From the NCBI GenBank assembly GCA_026225155.1, contig JAMFSG010000009.1, positions 1 to 12,562 on the forward strand: 12,562 nucleotides of DNA, given 5' to 3'. Positions 1 through 7,104 of the stretch are shown here, piece after piece; within the stretch, counting starts at the first letter, position 1; each line of letters begins with the position of its first letter. This stretch comes from Verrucomicrobiota bacterium. GTDB lineage: Bacteria > Verrucomicrobiota > Verrucomicrobiia > Limisphaerales > UBA11358. Under the pieces are notes generated by a model. The model was not told the DNA's origin and did not search any database. It saw only the letters and a list, made by a program, of their open reading frames with translations. A program made the position numbers and the translations under genes.

Positions 1-2
1 AC

Positions 3-1628
3 AAACAATTGCGGCAAGCCAAAAGCGACGCGGGCGTCATTGATATTTCCGCCGCCGAAAAATCATTTTCGGATGAAATCAACCAGTTGAAATCGGAAAT
101 TTTTGAAGCGCAAACCGAGTTGGCGGAACATCAGGCGACGTTGAAGAACCAGCCGGTGCCGAAATCCGACAAGGCCACCAATCTCGTTTCGGGCGCCCAA
201 GCCCCGCCGGATCAACTGGCAAAATATCAGTCAGCTTTGACGCGTCTGGCTTATCTCCAGAAACGGCAGGCTGATTATTTGCAACTGGGATACACGGATG
301 GAAACAAGCTGGTCAAGGAAGTAGGGGACGAGATTGCCGCCGTCACTAAAACTAAAACCGATCTGGAAACCAACTATCCCACCCTGACCGACATCGCTTA
401 TGTCCCATCCGATTCAACCGTAGCCTCCTCGACTGCCGTGCCGGGATTTACTTCCTTGCCGATCCGCATAGAAATGTTGCAGCAACAATTGGCCAACATT
501 CAAACCGCGGCCAATAAATTAAGTGATGCGGAAGCCGGGATTTCAGAATTGCAGCGTAAAAAAGAGATGCAGGAAAAGTTTTACACCAGCTTTGCCAATT
601 CGCTGACCGAGGAACGCATCAAGGAACAATTAGGGTCGGGAAAAAATTCCAACCTGCCGTTGATGGAGTCGCCGACACCGCCTTACAAAGATAAGAAGAA
701 ATTTTTTCGGACCTTATCCATGCTGATGTTCGGCGGACTGGCCTTGGGTTTGGGTTTGGCTTTTGCAATCGAGTATTTCTTAGACCGTTCCATCAAGCGG
801 CCGATTGACATCCAGAACAAACTGAAAATCCCGTTCTTCCTTTCCATTCCCGATTTGAACCACAACAGCCGCGGCCGGTTTGTGGGCGCAAGCAATCGGC
901 GACAATTGGCTTACCAAAATGGTTCGGCCGAAAATGGTGCCATGGTGCCGGCGAAAGATGGATCATTGGAAGTCATGGCATGGGAAATCAACCGGCGTTT
1001 TGATTCCTATTATGACGCGTTGCGCGACCGGCTGGTGGTTTATTTTGAATCCATCAATCTCACGCGCAAACCTAAACTGGTGGCCGTGACCAGCACGCAC
1101 AAAGGCGCCGGCGTAAGCACGATTGCGGCGGGACTGGCCTCATCGCTTTCTGAAACTGGCGACGGACGCGTATTGCTTGTGGACATGAACCAGGAAAACG
1201 GCACGGCGCAGCAATATTTTCGCGGCCGCGCCAATTGCAAGTTGGATGATGCGCTGGAAAGTGAAAAACGCGACGGCGCGATGGTGCAGGAGAATCTTTA
1301 CGTCGTCACCGAAGATACCGTCACTGACAAATTGCCGCGCGCGTTGCCCAAGCGTTTTGCCTCGCTCATCCCGAAACTTAAGGCGAGCGATTACGATTAC
1401 ATTATTTTTGACATGCCGCCGGTCAGCCCGACGAGCGTGACTTCGCGCCTCGCCGGTTTCATGGACACCGTGATGCTGGTGATCGAATCGGAAAAAACCG
1501 ACCAGCAAGTCGTCCAACAGGCGAACGCATTGCTGGCGCAATCGAAAGCGAACGTGACGGCGGTGTTGAACAAAACCAAGCACTACATCCCTTCGCGTTT
1601 GCACAAGGATTTCCTCTCCGACGTTTGA
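3..1628 (+). CDS. Wzz/Wzc-type polysaccharide chain-length regulator with degenerate BY-kinase domain (5' partial)
   Basis: The frame is open to the left edge, so the gene starts upstream. Residues are numbered from the leucine codon at 9. Residues 15-50 and 150-210 are charged, heptad-like and probably coiled, as in the periplasmic part of Wzz co-polymerases. A proline-rich PTPPYKD (222-228) precedes a membrane helix at about 235-257, the usual order before the second membrane segment. A cytoplasmic MinD-like ATPase domain follows (about 355-520): a Walker A-like loop KGAGVST (365-371), Walker A' VLLVDMN (388-394) and Walker B YIIFDMPP (464-471). The P-loop lysine before Ser/Thr is valine (V369), and the C-terminus has only one tyrosine (Y526), with no autophosphorylation cluster. 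It is clearly of the Wzc/EpsG-like family and probably sets polymer length in the inner membrane. Kinase activity is doubtful. The missing N-terminus should carry the first membrane helix and Wzz domain. Confidence 0.85.
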   Translation, partial: KQLRQAKSDAGVIDISAAEKSFSDEINQLKSEIFEAQTELAEHQATLKNQPVPKSDKATNLVSGAQAPPDQLAKYQSALTRLAYLQKRQADYLQLGYTDGNKLVKEVGDEIAAVTKTKTDLETNYPTLTDIAYVPSDSTVASSTAVPGFTSLPIRIEMLQQQLANIQTAANKLSDAEAGISELQRKKEMQEKFYTSFANSLTEERIKEQLGSGKNSNLPLMESPTPPYKDKKKFFRTLSMLMFGGLALGLGLAFAIEYFLDRSIKRPIDIQNKLKIPFFLSIPDLNHNSRGRFVGASNRRQLAYQNGSAENGAMVPAKDGSLEVMAWEINRRFDSYYDALRDRLVVYFESINLTRKPKLVAVTSTHKGAGVSTIAAGLASSLSETGDGRVLLVDMNQENGTAQQYFRGRANCKLDDALESEKRDGAMVQENLYVVTEDTVTDKLPRALPKRFASLIPKLKASDYDYIIFDMPPVSPTSVTSRLAGFMDTVMLVIESEKTDQQVVQQANALLAQSKANVTAVLNKTKHYIPSRLHKDFLSDV

Positions 1629-1646
1629 AATTTTTGAAAACTGTTT

Positions 1647-1678
1647 CTCCCGCACGGCCGCGAGGCCTTGAGCGGGAG
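1647..1678 (+). terminator. GC-rich hairpin in the gap after the Wzc-like gene: terminator or attenuator
   Basis: A perfect 7-bp stem is formed by CTCCCGC (1647-1653) and GCGGGAG (1672-1678). Inside it, GGCC (1656-1659) pairs with GGCC (1664-1667) around a GCGA loop, which is a GNRA tetraloop. The inner and outer stems are separated by a small internal loop. Only a short T tract follows (TCATTTT, 1679-1685), so it is not an ideal intrinsic terminator. It sits in the largest gap of the window (67 nt), 18 nt upstream of the GTG start of the next gene. It may be a partial terminator that lowers downstream expression, or an mRNA stability element. The stem is seen directly; its function is inferred. 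Confidence 0.5.
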
Positions 1679-1695
1679 TCATTTTCCTCCGAACT

Positions 1696-3960
1696 GTGAT
1701 TAACAGCAAACGGCTCTATTACCGATTAAAGCCCTACATTCCGTGGGGTGTGCGGATCAGGCTGCGCCGGATGCTCGCGGACCGTCAACGGCGGTTGCAC
1801 GCACACACCTGGCCGATCAACGAAGCCGCCGGGGAAATTCCCGCCCGCTGGCCGGGCTGGCCGGACGGCAAAAAATTCGCGTTCGTCTTGACGCATGACG
1901 TGGAAGGTTTCGAAGGCCTCGAAAAATGCCGGCAACTGATGCAACTGGAACGCGAACTTGGTTTCCGTTCATCCTTCAATTTTATTCCCGAAGGCGAATA
2001 TCGGGTTTCGCCTGAACTGCGTGCCGAACTCGCGCAAAATGGATTTGAAGTCGGCGTCCATGATTTGCGGCACGATGGCAAACTTTACTGGCGGCGCGAA
2101 GAATTTTCCGAAAACGCACGCAGCATCAATCATTATGTGAAAGCATGGGGCGCAAGCGGCTTTCGTTCCGGCTTCATGCTGCACGACCGCGAATCACTGC
2201 GCGAATTGGACATTCAATATGACGCCTCGACGTTTGACACGGATCCGTTCGAGCCGCAACCCGACGGCGTCCGGACGATTTTTCCATTCTGGGTTTCCCG
2301 GCCGAATGGCAGTGGTTATGTCGAACTGCCCTATACACTGCCGCAAGATTCCACGATGTTTTTGGTCCTACGGGAAACTACATCCGATATTTGGAAGAAA
2401 AAACTGGATTGGATTGTGAAACGCGGCGGCATGGCCTTGATCAACGTGCATCCCGATTACGTTGGCTTTGATCGTGCGCGCATCAAGCCGGCTGAATTTT
2501 CCGTGGCCTTGTATGAAGATTTTCTCCGGCACGTCAAAGAAAATTACGAAGGCCAATATTGGCAGGCGCTGCCCCGGGAAGTTGCGAAATGGTATCGTGA
2601 AACCAATTCGGACACGACGCGCTGGGCGGCCTCCGAAACCTTTTCCGGCCGGTTGCATTCTTCCGTTCCGTCGCCCGAAGAAAATTCGCTCAAAGGTAAA
2701 TCCGCCGCCGTGGTTTTGTATTCCTACTACGCGTCCGATCCGCGTCCGCGCCGCGAAGCCGAGGCGCTTGGCCGGGCCGGCATGGACGTGGATGTCATCT
2801 GTCTCCGCGAGAACGTCGATGAACCGTGGCATGAAATCATCAATGGCATCAATGTGTTTCACGTTCCGTTGAAACGCCGGCGCGGTGGGAAATTCAACTA
2901 TGTGTTCCTGTATTTGAGCTTTCTGGTCAGTTCATTTTTTCTGCTGACCGCCTGGAGTTTCAAAAAACGCTACCGTCTCGTCCACGTCCACAACATGCCG
3001 GACTTCCTGGTTTTTAGCGGACTCATCCCGAAATTGCTCGGCGCAAAAATCATTTTGGACCTGCACGATCCAATGCCGGAATTGATGGTCACGATTTTTG
3101 GCCTTCAGGAAAAAAGTTTTGGCGTCCGGCTGCTCAAGTTTTTGGAAAAAATCAGCATCGGTTTTGTGGACCAAGTCATCACGGTGAACCTCGCCTGCAA
3201 AAAAATATTTTCCGCGCGCAGTTGTCCGCCGGAAAAAATCCTCGTGCTGATGAACGTGCCGGACGAAACCATTTTCAAATTCCGCGACGAACGCGATTAC
3301 GAAAAACGGAATCCCGCCAAGCCGTTTGTCATCATGTATCACGGCTCGATTGTCGAACGCAACGGTCTTGATCTCGCGGTGGAAGCTTTGAAACTTTGCC
3401 GCGAAAAAATTCCGAACGCAGAATTGCGGATTTACGGCGCGACGACGACGTTCCTTGATTCCGTGATGGATTACGTCAGGAAAAATAATTTGTCCGATGT
3501 CGTCCATCATCTTGGCGCCAAAACGCTGGACGAAATCACGGTCGCCATCCAAGACTGCGACGTCGGCATCATTCCGAATCGCCTGAACGCCTTCACCGAG
3601 ATCAACACGCCCACGCGCATTTTTGAATATCTGTCGCTCGGCAAGCCGGTCATCGCGCCGCGCGCGCCCGGCATCACCGATTATTTTGGTGCGGAAGATT
3701 TGATCTTTTTTGAGCTGGGCAACGTCGCTGACCTCGCCAAAAAAATTGAATTCGCCTGCACGCAGCCGGACGCCGTCAGCGAAATCACGCAGCGCGGCCA
3801 GGCAATCTATCAAACGCAACGCTGGAGCCGCGCCAAGGAAAGTTTTCTGAACCGCGTCGGCGAACTTCTGGGTTTGTCCCGCGAAACCAGATCGCAACCG
3901 CCAGTGCCGCCGTTGAAACCGGTCGGCCTGTTTGAAGAAATCAGTGCGGACAAAAAATAA
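1696..3960 (+). CDS. Bifunctional polysaccharide deacetylase (CE4-like) - GT4 glycosyltransferase fusion
   Basis: This is a 754-residue protein with two enzyme domains. Residues about 58-300 are a NodB-like (CE4) deacetylase: LTHDVE (65-70) replaces the classical TFDDG, H122 and H126 form the HxxxH metal motif in GVHDLRH, FRSGF is at 156-160, and NVHPDY (250-255) carries the late catalytic-type histidine. Residues about 335-725 are a GT-B family 4 glycosyltransferase. It has a hydrophobic stretch (401-420), DLHDPMPE (455-462), YHGSIVERNG (548-557) and the sugar-nucleotide-binding segment RIFEYLSLGKPVIAP (641-655). No signal peptide is evident, so both activities should be cytoplasmic, the GT4 probably at the inner-membrane face on a lipid-linked acceptor. 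The GTG start at 1696 is chosen because the basic residues 5-25 (LYYRLKPYIP) look like the conserved start of this deacetylase group; the next in-frame ATG (residue 26) would remove them. No clear ribosome site is visible. Domain assignments are firm; substrate is unknown. Confidence 0.88.
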   Translation: MINSKRLYYRLKPYIPWGVRIRLRRMLADRQRRLHAHTWPINEAAGEIPARWPGWPDGKKFAFVLTHDVEGFEGLEKCRQLMQLERELGFRSSFNFIPEGEYRVSPELRAELAQNGFEVGVHDLRHDGKLYWRREEFSENARSINHYVKAWGASGFRSGFMLHDRESLRELDIQYDASTFDTDPFEPQPDGVRTIFPFWVSRPNGSGYVELPYTLPQDSTMFLVLRETTSDIWKKKLDWIVKRGGMALINVHPDYVGFDRARIKPAEFSVALYEDFLRHVKENYEGQYWQALPREVAKWYRETNSDTTRWAASETFSGRLHSSVPSPEENSLKGKSAAVVLYSYYASDPRPRREAEALGRAGMDVDVICLRENVDEPWHEIINGINVFHVPLKRRRGGKFNYVFLYLSFLVSSFFLLTAWSFKKRYRLVHVHNMPDFLVFSGLIPKLLGAKIILDLHDPMPELMVTIFGLQEKSFGVRLLKFLEKISIGFVDQVITVNLACKKIFSARSCPPEKILVLMNVPDETIFKFRDERDYEKRNPAKPFVIMYHGSIVERNGLDLAVEALKLCREKIPNAELRIYGATTTFLDSVMDYVRKNNLSDVVHHLGAKTLDEITVAIQDCDVGIIPNRLNAFTEINTPTRIFEYLSLGKPVIAPRAPGITDYFGAEDLIFFELGNVADLAKKIEFACTQPDAVSEITQRGQAIYQTQRWSRAKESFLNRVGELLGLSRETRSQPPVPPLKPVGLFEEISADKK

Positions 3961-3977
3961 AACGCGCCGGAATTTTG

Positions 3978-5570
3978 ATGATTTCAGTTTTTGCCAAAGA
4001 TGAAGAGCAGCCGGTTATCCGGGAATTTTTTGAACTGTTCAAAACGCCTTGGGAATTTTTTGTCGCTGGCAATGAAGTTGAAATCTTGCTCTGCACGCGA
4101 ACAGAAATTCCGCAAACGAACGCAAAACTCGTTTTGATTTACACCGGCGAAAACCAAACTAACTCGCCACGAGCGAACACGACTTTGAATTATCGCGGCG
4201 AGAAAATTCCGGTTTATGGAAGCTGCGCGACGTTCGGCAAAAATGTGGAAAGCGAATTGCAGGAAGAATTTTTACAATTGTCGGCGATACAAAAAGCCGC
4301 CGCGAACGGGCAAACAATTATTCGCATTGGCTATGATTTATTTTCGGAGATTCGGCATTTGTTGACGATAGGTCAGCCGACGAATCACGCGAGAATCCCG
4401 ACGCTGGAATTACACATCACGTTGCTGCGCGATTTGATTCTCGCCGCCAAAATTCCGTTGGTGGAAATTCCGCCGATTCCTGCCGCCCATAATTTTATCG
4501 CCTGCCTGACGCACGACGTTGATCACGTCGGCATCCGCAATCATAAGTGCGACCACACAATGTTTGGGTTTTTATATCGCGCCACGATCGGTTCGGTGCT
4601 GGATGGTTTTCGCGGCCGCAAAACGGCGGCGCAACTTTGGAAAAATTGGTCGGCGGCCGGTTCGTTGCCGCTGGTGCATCTCGGTCTTGCGGAAGATTTT
4701 TGGTATCAGTTCGACCGTTACGTTGAGATTGAAAAAGGACTGAATTCAACTTTTTTTGTGGTTCCGAACAAAGGCGATTCCGGCGAAGATGTCAACGGTC
4801 GCCGGCATTTGAAACGCGCAACGGAATATGACGTGGACGACATCCGCGACGAACTGAAAAAATTGCGCGCGAACGGAAATGAAATTGGCCTGCACGGAAT
4901 TGATGCGTGGCGCGACCGCGACAAAGGCCGCGCGGAAAAAGAAAAAATTTCCCGCAGTAATGGCGCGGCAGAAACTGGCGTGCGGATGCACTGGCTTTAT
5001 TTTAACGAGCAATCACCGGCGATTTTGGAAGCGGCGGGATTCGATTATGATTCAACGGTCGGTTACAATCAAACGGTCGGTTATCGCGCGGGGACGACGC
5101 AAGTTTTCAAGCCGTTATCTGTTTCAAAAATGCTGGAGCTGCCGATGCACGTCATGGACACGGCATTGTTTTATCCGTCCTATTTGAATTTATCGCCAAA
5201 GCAGGCGGAAAAAATTGTCGGCAAATTGATTCAAAACGCTGTCCGTTTCGGCGGCACGCTGACGGTGAACTGGCATGATCGCAGCATCGCGCCGGAACGT
5301 TTGTGGGACGATTTTTACATTCAGTTTTTGGAAAGTTTGAAAAAAGAAGGCGCTTGGTTTCCGACCGCATCGCAAGCGGTTGCGTGGTTCAAAAAACGGC
5401 GCGCGGCGACTTTTGAAAAAATTAACGGCGCGGTGAAAATAAAATTGCCCGTGCATGGCGATGAGAATTTGCCGGGATTGCGGCTGCGAACTTTCAAGCC
5501 AACGGAAACGGCTGGAAAATTTACGGAGACGATTTTGACGGACGATATGGAAATTGGTTTGGCGGCGTAA
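3978..5570 (+). CDS. Polysaccharide deacetylase-like protein with unassigned N-terminal domain
   Basis: The protein has 530 residues counted from ATG 3978; a TTG codon lies immediately upstream, but ATG is the more ordinary start. Residues 1-170 form a domain I cannot assign. From about 174 it resembles a CE4/NodB-fold deacetylase: LTHDVDH (177-183) in place of TFDDG, GLHG (304-307), RMHWLYF (336-342), FDYDSTVGYN (356-365) and NWHDRS (431-436). The classical second histidine of HxxxH is absent after H306 (position 310 is alanine), and H338 or H433 could serve instead. No signal peptide or membrane helix is visible, so it is probably cytoplasmic. It starts 17 nt after the deacetylase-GT4 fusion and ends 30 nt before the oxidoreductase, so it is co-transcribed. 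It probably edits an acyl or acetyl group on a glycan precursor. The family is widespread in exopolysaccharide clusters, but I know of no proven substrate. Confidence 0.75.
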   Translation: MISVFAKDEEQPVIREFFELFKTPWEFFVAGNEVEILLCTRTEIPQTNAKLVLIYTGENQTNSPRANTTLNYRGEKIPVYGSCATFGKNVESELQEEFLQLSAIQKAAANGQTIIRIGYDLFSEIRHLLTIGQPTNHARIPTLELHITLLRDLILAAKIPLVEIPPIPAAHNFIACLTHDVDHVGIRNHKCDHTMFGFLYRATIGSVLDGFRGRKTAAQLWKNWSAAGSLPLVHLGLAEDFWYQFDRYVEIEKGLNSTFFVVPNKGDSGEDVNGRRHLKRATEYDVDDIRDELKKLRANGNEIGLHGIDAWRDRDKGRAEKEKISRSNGAAETGVRMHWLYFNEQSPAILEAAGFDYDSTVGYNQTVGYRAGTTQVFKPLSVSKMLELPMHVMDTALFYPSYLNLSPKQAEKIVGKLIQNAVRFGGTLTVNWHDRSIAPERLWDDFYIQFLESLKKEGAWFPTASQAVAWFKKRRAATFEKINGAVKIKLPVHGDENLPGLRLRTFKPTETAGKFTETILTDDMEIGLAA

Positions 5571-5600
5571 AATAAAATTCTACCGAGAGATAAAAAATTT

Positions 5601-6614
5601 ATGAAAGATAAATTTGTTTTGGCGCAGTTCGGTTGCGGTTATTGGGGTCCGAATTTGCTGCGGAATTTTTCATCGCTGAAAAATGCGACGGTGAAATATG
5701 TCGTGGACGCAAGCGCGGAACGCCGCGCATTTGTGCAAACCAATTTTCCACGCACGCAAACCATTGATTCCACCGCGACGGTTTTGGCCGATCCCGAAGT
5801 GGACGCGATCATCATCGCGACGCCCGCCGCCTCGCATTTTACGCTGGCGAAACAGGCGCTCGAAGCGGGTAAAAATGTTTTTGTCGAAAAACCATTGGCC
5901 ACGCAAGTTTCGGAAGTGGACGAATTGACGAAATTAGCGACGGCGAAAAATCTCGTCGTCATGGTCGGTCACACGTTCATTTACAATTCCGCCGTGCGTT
6001 ACGTCAAAAAACTGATTGATACCGGCGACCTCGGCGAGGTGCGTTACATTTACAGCCAGCGTTTGAATCTCGGTCGTATCCGTTCGGACATTGATGCGCT
6101 GTGGAACTTTGCGCCGCATGACATCAGCATCATTCAATATTGGCTGGGCGATCCGACGCCGGTTTCCGTTTCGCGCCAGGGCATGGCTTACATGCAGGAC
6201 GGCATTGATGACGTGGTTTTTTTGAGCCTGAAATATCCGAATAAAATCATGGCGAACATCCACGTCAGTTGGCTTGATCCGCAAAAAGTGCGCAAGATGA
6301 TCGTCGTCGGCTCGAAAAAAATGGTCGTGTATGACGACATCGCGGATGACAAAATCGCAATTTACGACAAGGGCATTGATAAAAAAGCGGTGCTCGGCGA
6401 GAACATGGATTTCGACGCGCCGCGGCCGCCGGAATTCAATTATCGCAGCGGTGATATTTTATTGCCGCAGGTGAAATTCATCGAACCGCTGCGAGTTGAG
6501 GCGGAACATTTCGTCGAATCCATCAAAAATAAAACCACGCCGTTGACCGGCTTGGCGCACGCGCGCACGGTGGTTTCAATTTTGGAACAGGCAAATTCCG
6601 GCAACACGAAATAA
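5601..6614 (+). CDS. wbpB: Gfo/Idh/MocA NAD-dependent sugar dehydrogenase, WlbA/WbpB-like
   Basis: This 337-residue protein has the family's normal length. An N-terminal Rossmann fold carries the dinucleotide loop GCGYWG (11-16), followed by the family signature EKPLA (96-100) with the conserved lysine K97, and GHTF (123-126). The segment LWNFAPHDIS (167-176) supplies the usual active-site histidine H173. In the WlbA/WbpB pathway the enzyme oxidises C3 of UDP-GlcNAc uronic acid to the 3-keto sugar with NAD, and the next enzyme transaminates it. That assignment rests on the family plus the two genes that follow, an N-acetyltransferase and a DegT-type aminotransferase. The family alone would also allow other 3-dehydrogenations. 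A weak purine stretch (CGAGAGA, 5584-5590) lies about 10 nt before ATG, and the bases directly before ATG are A/T only. The symbol is by analogy to Pseudomonas wbpB (Bordetella wlbA). Confidence 0.82.
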   Translation: MKDKFVLAQFGCGYWGPNLLRNFSSLKNATVKYVVDASAERRAFVQTNFPRTQTIDSTATVLADPEVDAIIIATPAASHFTLAKQALEAGKNVFVEKPLATQVSEVDELTKLATAKNLVVMVGHTFIYNSAVRYVKKLIDTGDLGEVRYIYSQRLNLGRIRSDIDALWNFAPHDISIIQYWLGDPTPVSVSRQGMAYMQDGIDDVVFLSLKYPNKIMANIHVSWLDPQKVRKMIVVGSKKMVVYDDIADDKIAIYDKGIDKKAVLGENMDFDAPRPPEFNYRSGDILLPQVKFIEPLRVEAEHFVESIKNKTTPLTGLAHARTVVSILEQANSGNTK

Positions 6615-6618
6615 TTTT

Positions 6619-7083
6619 ATGGGTGAACCGCGCATCAAAAAAATCGGCATCGTGGACGTGAAGTTCGGCGAGAATGTCACGGTCGTCGAGCCGGCGAACA
6701 TTTACGGCTGCACGATTGGCGACGGCACTTTCATCGGGCCGTTTGTGGAAATTCAAAAAGGCGCGGTCATCGGCAAGCGTTGCAAAATCCAGTCGCACGC
6801 GTTCGTCTGCGATTTGGTGACGATCGGTGATGATTGCGTGATTTCGCATGGCGTGATGTTCATCAATGATCTTTTCAAAACCGGCGGCCCGGCGAACAAC
6901 AATCGCGATCTTTGGGCGGCGACGAAAATCGGCAATCACGTCAGCATCGGCACGAACTCGACCGTTTTGGCCGTGACGATTTGCGATAATGTTGTCATCG
7001 GTTCCGGTTCAGTCGTGACGAAAGACATCACCAAGTCCGGCATTTACGTCGGCAATCCGGCAAAATTTTTACGCAGCTTTTGA
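6619..7083 (+). CDS. wbpD: Left-handed beta-helix UDP-sugar 3-N-acetyltransferase, WlbB/WbpD-like
   Basis: This 154-residue protein is made almost wholly of hexapeptide repeats (IGDGTFIGPFVEIQ at 33-46, IGKRCKI at 51-57, VTIGDDCVI at 67-75, IGNHVSIGTN at 104-113, VVIGSGSVV at 125-133). This predicts a trimeric left-handed parallel beta-helix that uses acetyl-CoA. The segments EPANIYGC (24-31), IQSHAFVCD (57-65) and SHGVMFIND (76-84) closely resemble the WlbB/WbpD group, which acetylates the 3-amino group of UDP-2-acetamido-3-amino-2,3-dideoxy-glucuronate. The tail GIYVGNPAKFLR (141-152) is the common closing motif of such acetyltransferases. It begins 4 nt after the oxidoreductase stop with no visible Shine-Dalgarno site, only an A/T-rich leader. 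Placement between a Gfo/Idh dehydrogenase and a DegT aminotransferase supports the assignment. Substrate identity is inferred. Confidence 0.85.
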   Translation: MGEPRIKKIGIVDVKFGENVTVVEPANIYGCTIGDGTFIGPFVEIQKGAVIGKRCKIQSHAFVCDLVTIGDDCVISHGVMFINDLFKTGGPANNNRDLWAATKIGNHVSIGTNSTVLAVTICDNVVIGSGSVVTKDITKSGIYVGNPAKFLRSF

Positions 7084-7104
7084 AAATTTATTTTATCTCC
7101 AATT

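Noticed and set aside
2932..3897. Long open frame on the minus strand (321 codons) opposite the GT4 domain
   Set aside because: It is the mirror of a clearly conserved GT4 coding sequence; its translation is rich in Arg, Phe and Ala with no recognisable domain. Other minus-strand open frames (for example 1140-1709, 9518-10297, 10880-11581) are explained the same way.
3975..3977. TTG as start codon of the second deacetylase-like gene
   Set aside because: An ATG follows directly at 3978 and is the ordinary choice; the difference is one residue.
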